Below, one piece after another: positions 56,350 through 64,000 of a DNA stretch of 64,000 nucleotides (within the stretch, counting starts at the first letter, position 1; each line of letters begins with the position of its first letter). Under the pieces are notes generated by a model, which worked only from the letters and a program-made list of their open reading frames with translations, searched no databases and had not been told where the DNA came from. The position numbers and the translations under genes were made by a program. This stretch comes from Liolophura sinensis (lineage: Eukaryota > Mollusca > Polyplacophora > Chitonida > Chitonidae). The stretch spans positions 19,273,485 to 19,337,484 of the forward strand of contig NC_088296.1 in the NCBI RefSeq assembly GCF_032854445.1. The letters run 5' to 3'.

Positions 56350-57555
56350 GAAGAAAGTATATGGATTTTAACTGAAATCAAAATTCACTTCGTACACTGG
56401 TCCCCCGGCTTAATATTATTTCACTTTCGTAAGCATGTTGGTGATAGCCTCTGAAATGCAATAACACGAGTCCTGTATGGTGAAGAAAACGGGACCTTTC
56501 TTTCTTATGTTTACCCTGAACTGAAACCTGTAGTCGGACATCAGTTCATGCTTCATTGCTTGATCGGGACATGTGCTTTGCCAGAAAAAACATATTTCTG
56601 AGAGTCAGATTTAAATTTTTCTATATGTAACCACGCACGTCAAGAAAAAAAAAGGTTTCAACACGCCATATTAGAAACACAGAGTGAGTTCTTTCTAGGA
56701 TACGCAATATTTGTCCCTAACCTGAGTAAAGCGCCTCGAATTTAGACTACGGTCATATTAATATAGGAAAACAAGACAGTCGTGTAAAATATTATCCGAT
56801 CAGATTATTAGAAATATGCAGAGTCTCCATTCCCATTGATATCTCACGTTCGTACATGTAGGTTATTAGATAGCAGCTGCTCTATATGTTAACCCAGAAA
56901 CATCTTCAGGCAAGTGTGAACAGTTAAAAAGACACCAGATGTTTTTACTCAGACTGATGAGTATAGACCTACAAAGATATAGGCGGCCTTGATTTCCATA
57001 CACTCTATGTGAGGAAGTGTTACAAAGCTGACACTATAGCAGAGCGTTCATACAGAAATGGGGTTTTAAAATTTCCTGAACAAAACATTTAAAATTTAAA
57101 TTTCCAGATATTGAAGTGTCTGGAACTGGCAGTTCCGTTTTCCCCGATATTCCAGATTTTCCCTGAACTTCGCGAATCCTGAAAGCTCTCTGTTCTGCGA
57201 GAAAGTACAAACGACAGCGTCATGTTGATAAAATATAGCTCATTGTATGCCTACCCGTCGACGTTGGTTTGATATTGCGCTAGACGCTCGAGTAGCACAT
57301 TTTAAAGGCTGATATATTTCCCACATAAACACAATAAATAGTACTATCAGCCCGTTTAATATCATCCTTTTTTTTTATTAATACATGACTTGATACGCTA
57401 AATTTTGGTTTGGCCCAGATCCTTCTTAAAATTGACCCTTCACATACATTTACAGCTAGGTTTAAGTTATTCATACAAAACTCTAGATCTGAGATCTCTT
57501 TCATTCTTCCCAGCTTAGCTTCTACGTTATTCTTGAAATAAATAAGTACGCTTGA
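56350..57555. other. No recognised feature
   Basis: AT-rich interval without exon-like segments, tandem repeats or SINE. Confidence 0.4.
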
Positions 57556-57556
57556 A

Positions 57557-57972
57557 TATGGCGTGGCTTTAACATGCCTGTCACCATCATGGCTTTAACA
57601 TGCCTATCACCACCATGGCTTTAGCATACCTATCACCACCATGGCTTTATCGTGCCTATCACCACCATGGCTTTATTGTGCCTATCACCACCATGGCTTT
57701 ATCATGCCTATCACCACCATGGCTTTAACATGACTATCACCACCATGGCTTTATCATACCTATCACCACCATGGCTTTATCGTGCCTGTCACCACCATGG
57801 CTTTATTGTGCCTATCACCACCATGGCTTTATCGTGCCTGTCACCACCATGGCTTTATCATGCCTATCACCACCATGGCTTTAACATGCCTATCACCACC
57901 ATGGCTTTATCATGCCTATCACCATCATGGTTTTAACATGCCTATCACCACCCTGGCTTTAACATGCCTACC
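57557..57972. repeat. 26-bp minisatellite with repeated CACCACCATGGC
   Basis: The unit TGCCTATCACCACCATGGCT plus TTATCA or TTAACA is repeated about 15 times. Each copy holds ACCATGG in a good translation-start context. Since 26 is not divisible by 3, successive ATGs fall in rotating frames and the plus frames stay open, giving shadow frames of 66-94 codons. Confidence 0.92.
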
Positions 57973-60900
57973 AGTACAGTAATTACAATCAACTCTGCTT
58001 ACGATCCATGCAGGGAACATGGCCCATGCACAACTTCATAACCTGCTTTAGAGTGAAACAATGGATATGTATATCAGAAACATCCAGACAACAGCTGATG
58101 GTTTTTTTATCAGGATAGGCCAGTATGTAAAGCAATCTACACATTTTAGAAACTCACACACGTCATATTGGGACTCATTAAAATTTTACCGAATCCAAGG
58201 AGAGACTCAAAAATTTGTCTCACGGATATCCACGGGAATCTGATTTTAGATTCCTACATGTGTATGTCTGAATTATTCTTTAAAAGAAAAGACAACAAAT
58301 AATATCAGAGAGATAAAAACAGACCAAAACGGCTAGTCATTTCGTTCTGAAGTGCTGAACGAAAAGTGGTGAACTCTGTAAATCAACATTTAGTCTGAGG
58401 TCTTTACTGGGCAATACGAGTCGCCATTTTTAAGAAACAGGAAACATGACGTTGTCCCACTCGTAGCCCATGTTCATATGAATAAATGGCAAAAGTGTTT
58501 GGTTGATGTGAGCAGAAACAGGAAATAAGTCGGTTAAAACTGGTGCTGCTTTTGATTTTCTCAATGTGCACAATTCTTGCTTTCTTTGAACTGTGATATA
58601 TCTCGGTGATTAATGCAACATCAGAAAAGTGAAACAGTACGTTTTCATAACTTTACATGGGATAATTTATCAATGCATTCATAGTTATGCAGTGATGTCA
58701 TAGCTGCTCTGAGCCAATCATCAACACACCCCATTTGTCACATGACTATTGTACTGGCAGTGTAAACAAACCGAATTTAACCCAGGTGAAGTGGGCGTTA
58801 AATAAGGTTTTAGCATGAATAACGAACATAGCTTTTAGGTAACAATTTTTTTTGTGGAAAAGTAATCAGAATGCACCTAACCTTCAAATATAGTAGTTTC
58901 AATGTCCTGCAGTACTTTAAATTTTAGAAATGAGCCAAAAACTCAGCCTTTCGCCCATTTAGTTCCATGTTATCTATCACCTGTTACTCCTTGTGAGGAG
59001 CCTGGATGCTCAAAGCTAGGGATACATTTGGTCTGGTATTGTCTTCTCTTTTAATCCTTGAGGAAAGTAAGTGATAAAATATATGTTGTATCAGAGATAA
59101 ATACTTTATTCTTCACATAGCTCCATATTTTAACGATCACTTATATAATCATTTATTTTACCAATCTTTAAAAAACTTATAACTTTCATTCAGTGGAAAA
59201 TTTTGGGAACTTAAAAAAAAAAAAACATTGAAAAATCAGCTGACAAAACAAATTCAGCTTTGAAAAAAAAAAGAATGAAAAAAAAAGAAAAGTACATAAA
59301 GATACACAAACTGCATTAGGTACAAAATGGTGGCAGAGGTAAGGGACATTACTCTTCACATAGGCCTACCGAGCCACCCGTTACTGACTTTTTAACAAGA
59401 GGTGTGGATGTTGCAGAAGAGCACCTGGTATCGTGTACGTGTGCTGGTATACTACTTGGTACATTGTACAAACACAATTCTCAACATACTTCTTTTTGGT
59501 TCAATTTCTGCATAATCATATATGTGACATGTTTGTAAATAGCGTTGTTTATACATGCAAAGTTAAGACAGGTGCATACATATCTCTCATTATACTAAGT
59601 GGATTTCTCTGTGACAGGAAAACACGCATGGGATCATATAATATTTTTTTTTTGATTGGTGTTTTACGCCGTAGTCAACAATATTTCCCCAGGTAACCTG
59701 CAACCATCCGCAGGTTGCTGGCGGACCGGATCATGTAATATGATTAAAAACTCACAGTACTTCAACCAATGACATCCACTGTATTTTGGAAGTCCAAAGC
59801 AAAACCAGGTTTAAAGCTTTCACAGATGTAATCTAGAACTTTATACAGCTCTAATTTGTAAATCAAAAAAAAGCTTTTCTAAAAGCCTTATGATGGTATC
59901 ACTTTGTGATATTCAAACAAAAACAAATTATACTCAGGCCTGTCGAAATACATACATGCATTAGCTATGCTATAAAATTTCCAAACAAGCTTTCAATACA
60001 CATCAGAATTGGGCAAAAAATAAAATAATATCAATAAATAAACCAAAAAAATTTGGCAAAAAATTGATCTGCTCAAATCCAATAGAATTTATGTTAGTAT
60101 TTTAGAATAACCTAAATAATTGCCTTTCACAAACTATGAGCCTCGTCTGAGCACGTGTTACCATTCAAAATCAGGAATAACGGTGTTATAATTTCTGAAT
60201 CAAGTTATACATGTGACACATTCTAGCACTATAACAGAGTACATATTTCACATGTTTGAGTCACTGATATTCACTGAAAGGCAAATAATTTGGTTTAATT
60301 CTGACAAACACAGAAAATTTGACTGATGTATTTTTTGCCAAAAATCTCCAGTATAGCCCCTTCAACACCATGTCACTCTTTTACAAAACTTTGTAGATCA
60401 TTTTTTCTAGGGGGAAATCTTTCTTTTCAACCTTTCGAAAATATATGATTTACATGAGAAAAACTTCAGAAAATTCATCTACAATGTTTTGTAAATGAGG
60501 GCTGATGAATTCCTTTAATTTATAAATAAGTACTGTACATGTACTAAGTAATAAATAAATCTATTGTCCTCTTGGTGGAATAGAGCACTCAACATGCATA
60601 ACTGTTGGTACAACAGTCTCTTTGATTATCATCTTTCAAAGATACCGTACTATATGATATGTGAGTATATATACATATATATCTGTATACAGTACACCTG
60701 TGTCATAAGGATCAAAGATACTAAACAGAACAAATACCTGTGCAGGTGAAATCTGATCAAACCAAAGAATCTCTTTCCAGCCCACTTATCTTATAAGCCT
60801 GGCTTCTTAAAGCAAGCCATATTCGTATTTCATCAAGCCATTAATTTTTTTTTTTTTTTTTTTTGATGGTCAGGTCATAAGATTTCATTGTACACAAGAG

Positions 60901-61830
60901 CTGGGTGCCAATTTCCCCTTGATTGTCTACACTTTAGCTTAGCGATGAAAAGCTAACTACATTAAATATCCATTTTATTGAAACTCCACATAGTAAATCT
61001 TATCCTAGTTCACAGCATCTTGCAACCAAACCAATAGAGAAACTGAAATACCAAGTAGAAAGTGTTACTGATTCTTTGAAATGCTGCTCTTTCATCAGCC
61101 AAAGAAAACGGCTTAAGTCTCAAACTTCAAAGGCCGCTGTCGGCGACTTGGTACTAAATTTGACCATGGCTGCTCTGTTATGGCAGTTGGGTGTTTACAT
61201 ACAGCATAGTCTCAAGTGCCAATGTGGCTTCTCTCAGTTTTACAGGAAGTGCAAGCACAAGCACATGTAGCTGCCAAGAGACATCTAAAAATATGACAGG
61301 AATGGTAGAAAGCTGTTGAGTTTTCCAGAAACTAGAACATAGGTTGTGATGGAATTCTTGTTATTTCCCCTTGATCAGTTGATCTCTATCTATTTGTTAA
61401 ACAAAATAACAGGTGTCACTACGGTGACAAATCATGTTACTGCTTCCAAATTTATACATCACTGTTTTCCAGTCAATAGCTTTTTTTTTTATACACATAA
61501 CGTTGAAATAACAAAATGCAACAGAAAATACTTGCTTGTTTTTTTTTTTTTTTTTGTTATGTCACCATAACACAATGACGTAATTTAGATTTCTGTGATT
61601 AGTCCCCTGCAGCACAAATATCCCAAAACAATCAGGGGGAGACAACCTACCTTGCAGAAAAGGTCTATTTGATTTATGTACTACATACAGTAGGGAATAC
61701 TTTAAACTGGCTCCACGTCTGTGTGTTGCTGAGTGCACACTACTTCCATTCAGAGTGCACAGAGCAGCAAGCTTCCTGACACAAAACCAACATGACCATG
61801 TGCACATATACACAGCTTTACTTCCATCTT
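57973..61830. other. Unassigned stretch, right part possibly 3' UTR of the carrier gene
   Basis: There is no convincing exon. A partial family A tail lies at 59642-59725 on the minus strand (TTGATTGGTGTTTTACGCCG, CCATCCGCAGGTTGCTGGCG). Long A and T runs are frequent. On the minus strand, AATAAA (TTTATT on plus) occurs near 60973-60978 and 59105-59110 and could end the carrier transcript, but nothing fixes the choice. Confidence 0.35.
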
Positions 61831-61835
61831 CACAG

Positions 61836-62222
61836 TGACCAACAGCGTCCATTATTTGCCTTACGTCCCTTAAGCCACACCAATAGCGTCCATTATTCAT
61901 CTTATGTCCCTCCGGCCACACCACCAGCGTCCATTATTCATCTTATGTCCCTCAGGCCACACCAACAGCCTCCATTATTCACCTTATGTCCCTCAAGCCA
62001 CACCAACAGCGACCATTATTCATCTTATATCCCTCTGGCCACACCACCAGCGTCCATTATTCGTCTTATGTCCCTCAGGCCACACTAACAGCGTCCATTA
62101 TTCACCTTATATCTCTCAGGCCACACCAACAGCCTCCATTATTCACCTTATGTCTCTCAGGCCACACCAACAGCATCCATTATTCACCTTATGTCCCTCA
62201 GGGCACACCGGCAGCGTCCAAT
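61836..62222. repeat. 41-bp minisatellite in the presumed 3' UTR of the carrier gene
   Basis: The unit CATTATTCATCTTATGTCCC plus TCAGGCCACACCAACAGCGTC is repeated about 9 times, with TTCACC/TTCATC and GCC/GCG variation. Open frames of 92-107 codons on plus and 120 on minus are repeat shadows. It lies just 3' of the stop codon of the minus-strand gene. Confidence 0.9.
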
Positions 62223-62289
62223 GCTAGTCTAGTCTATCAGTTTAGTGTTGATACTCAAATATAAAAAAATTACCTAGGTAATGCCTTCA

Positions 62290-62478
62290 TCACCATCGTA
62301 CAGAACTGCGATGTTCCTCCAAAAGACTCCAGCGTTTGATGGACTCATAACCCAGGATTATAAAGAAGGAGAAGGAGATGGACTGCACCAGCCTGGCTGA
62401 CAGTCCCTTCAACACTAGCCTCACGCCCTCCTCTTTCACCAGTATCCGGACAGTCTCCCCGAATTTGGTGCCCTCCAC
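62290..62478 (-). CDS. SLC25A44: Last coding exon of a mitochondrial carrier, SLC25A44-like (partial gene)
   Basis: The exon starts in phase 0 after CTTTCTTGACAG and ends with TGA at 62290-62292. Its 62 residues begin VEGTKFGETVRILVKEEG, continue KGLSARLVQS and IILGYESIKRWSL, and end in a final Trp. This is the C-terminal sixth transmembrane helix region of a mitochondrial solute carrier. KGLSAR, the GYES(I/L)K segment and the final Trp match what I know of SLC25A44, the carrier linked to branched-chain amino-acid import into mitochondria. Other SLC25 subfamilies are possible because only the last helix is visible. The upstream exons lie beyond 64000. The adjacent intron (62479 onward) contains a young SINE and a tandem array. 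Confidence 0.75.
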   Translation of the reverse strand: MEGTKFGETVRILVKEEGVRLVLKGLSARLVQSISFSFFIILGYESIKRWSLLEEHRSSVRW

Positions 62479-62507
62479 CTGTCAAGAAAGCAATACATGT
62501 TTTCATT

Positions 62508-62640
62508 TATTTGACTGTTTTTAGTGCCATACTCAAGAATTGTCATTTATCTGAAGGTGGCCATTGTGTAGGGTGGAGAAAACCATAGTGCTCATAGTAA
62601 ACCACCAGCCATTGGCAAATCACTGATGACCTTTCCCATG
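62508..62640 (-). mobile_element. Diverged family A-type SINE fragment
   Basis: TTTATTTGACTGTTTTTAGT, CATACTCAAGAATTGTCATT and GGTGGAGAAAACCATAGTGC resemble the family A 3' half with many changes. Confidence 0.55.
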
Positions 62641-62692
62641 AGTGTTGTAATACTTCTGCTACATACTCGTTAGTTATACATCCTGTTGATGT

Positions 62693-63058
62693 TACCGGCC
62701 TGGATAGCACAGTTGGTAGAGCGTCCGCTTGGGGACCGGTAGATCCAGGATCAATCCTTGATCGAGTCACAACTAAGACTTTAAAAGAGGAAGTTGTAAC
62801 TTCCTCACTTGGCGTTCAGCATGAAGGGGATAGTGCAACGAATGGTTGACCAGTATCAGTATAATGGCTCAGGCGGGGCGGCTTACTTGCCTTCGGTAAG
62901 TCGTCTCAGTGAAGCAGCACTAAATAAAAGAGCGGTGGAAATCCGTCCTGCAACAAGGAGGCACATTACACGTACATGCACCCTAATGATTCCTTCGTTG
63001 TCATATGACTGAAAAATTCTTAAGTACGACGTTAAACCCCAAGCACTCACTCACTCAC
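62693..63058 (+). mobile_element. SINE family B, full-length, 12-bp TSD
   Basis: The head CTGGATAGCACAGTTGGTAG is followed by AGACTTTAAAAGAGGAAGTT, the body, GACGTTAAACCCCAAGC and ACTCACTCACTC. The 12-mer TCCTGTTGATGT is repeated perfectly at 62681-62692 and 63059-63070. It is in an intron of the carrier gene, opposite to its direction. Confidence 0.93.
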
Positions 63059-63237
63059 TCCTGTTGATGTCTTCAGAATGACCCAACATTGCATAAATCC
63101 TCACATGAAGAATGTCAACTGATTATCATCAAGTCCCGACAAACTGTGAGAGTGGGGGAATTCACAAAATGTCTATCCAAGGCTGGGGTTAAGACCATGC
63201 CTTGGGTGTCCTCGCAACTGAAGGACAAATGTTTTAT

Positions 63238-64000
63238 CCCCTGTTGTTTCATTGTAGCTTTACGCTTTAGTCAAGAATATTTCACCTATACAACACCAGC
63301 CAGAAGGTTGCTGGCAGCTCATACAACATCCATGGGGTTGGTGATGATGGTAGAAATGTAAGGCACTGAATGGTAGTGAATATTTCACCTATACAACACC
63401 AACCAGAAGGTTGCTGGCAGCTCATAACAACATCCATGGGGTTGGTAATGTTGGTAGAGATGTAAGGCACTGAATGGTAGTGAATATTTCACCTATACAA
63501 CACCAACCAGAAGGTTGCTGCCAGCTCATAACAACATCCATGGGGTTGGTGATGATGGTAGCGATGTAAGGCACTGAATGGTGGTGAATATTTCACCCAT
63601 ACAACACCTACCAGAAGTTTGCTGGCAGTTCATAACAACCTCCATGGGGTTGGTGATGATGGTAGAGTGATAAGGCACTGAATGGTAGTGAATATTTCAC
63701 CTATAGAACACCAACCAGAAGGTTGCTGCCAGCTCATAACAACACCCATGGGGTTGGTGATGATGGTAGAGTGGTAAGGCACTGAACGGTAGTTAATATT
63801 TCACCTATACAACACCAACCAGAAGGTCGCTGGCAGCTCATACAACATCCATGGAGTGGGTGATGACGGTAGAGTGGTAAGGCACTGAATGGTGGTGAAT
63901 ATTTCACCTATACAACACCAACCGGAAGGTCGCTGGCAGCTCATAACAACATCCATGGGGTTGGTGATGATGGTAGAGTGGTAAGGCACTGAATGGTGGT
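63238..64000. repeat. 104-bp tandem array derived from a family A SINE tail
   Basis: The first unit starts in TTTACGCTTTAGTCAAGAATATTTCACC, which is the complement-strand end of a family A SINE. From then on AATATTTCACCTATACAACA, CCAACCAGAAGGTTGCTGGC, CATGGGGTTGGTGATGATGG and AAGGCACTGAATGGTAG repeat with period about 104. About seven units reach the right edge of the window, so the array continues. Open minus frames are repeat shadows. Confidence 0.9.

Noticed and set aside
61562-62264. Minus frame of 120 codons and plus frames up to 107 codons
   Set aside because: They run through the 41-bp minisatellite behind the carrier gene and have no domain.

Overview
This window looks like nuclear DNA from a lophotrochozoan animal, most likely a mollusc. 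It is AT-rich and intron-dominated, with small exons flanked by canonical GT..AG sites, many tRNA-derived SINEs of mollusc-like type, fold-back elements and a decayed Ty3/gypsy element. No bacterial-type gene organisation is present. Most long open frames are minisatellites or repeats and are not genes.

Genes supported from sequence: (1) At 637-860 (+) is the last exon of a gene entering from the left; it encodes a PAN/apple-like cysteine domain. (2) On the minus strand, 23276 down to 13153, is a modular lectin gene: CTLD exon pair (23018-23276, 21594-21752), linker exon (21096-21164), second CTLD pair (19223-19480, 17221-17376), Pro/Val-rich linker (14791-14898) and a terminal PAN-like exon (13153-13376). 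All its internal exons are phase 1-1, and its last exon has exactly the length (224 bp) of the plus-strand one, so the two genes are convergent paralogues. The first CTLD exon has one extra base (259 vs 258 bp) that breaks its frame. (3) At 40966-53034 (+) is a small secreted antistasin-type protease inhibitor gene: TATA box, signal-peptide exon, one antistasin exon, then two alternative terminal antistasin exons, each with its own stop and AATAAA, differing at the predicted P1 residue (Lys vs Arg). (4) At 62290-62478 (-) is the last coding exon of a mitochondrial carrier resembling SLC25A44; the rest lies to the right.

Repeats make up much of the rest. SINE family A (tRNA head, AATAAATA tail) occurs about 20 times. 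SINE family B has four copies, all with perfect 9-16 bp target-site duplications, so it looks young. Family C shares a third core. A dispersed element D carries a 48-bp internal unit that varies from 1 to about 17 copies. Independent minisatellites lie at 33.0, 34.8, 42.8, 46.1, 57.6, 61.8 and 63.3 kb, and the last has grown out of a family A SINE tail. Fold-back elements lie at 20.6, 42.1 (nested in a SINE) and 54.1 kb. A dead Ty3/gypsy element (gag joined to integrase) lies at 26.4-27.6 kb.

The most interesting points are the duplicated inhibitor terminal exons, the phase-1 exon-modular lectin locus, and the VNTR-carrying dispersed element. Coordinates of exons were set by eye from splice consensus, reading phase and homology between copies; no transcript evidence was available.
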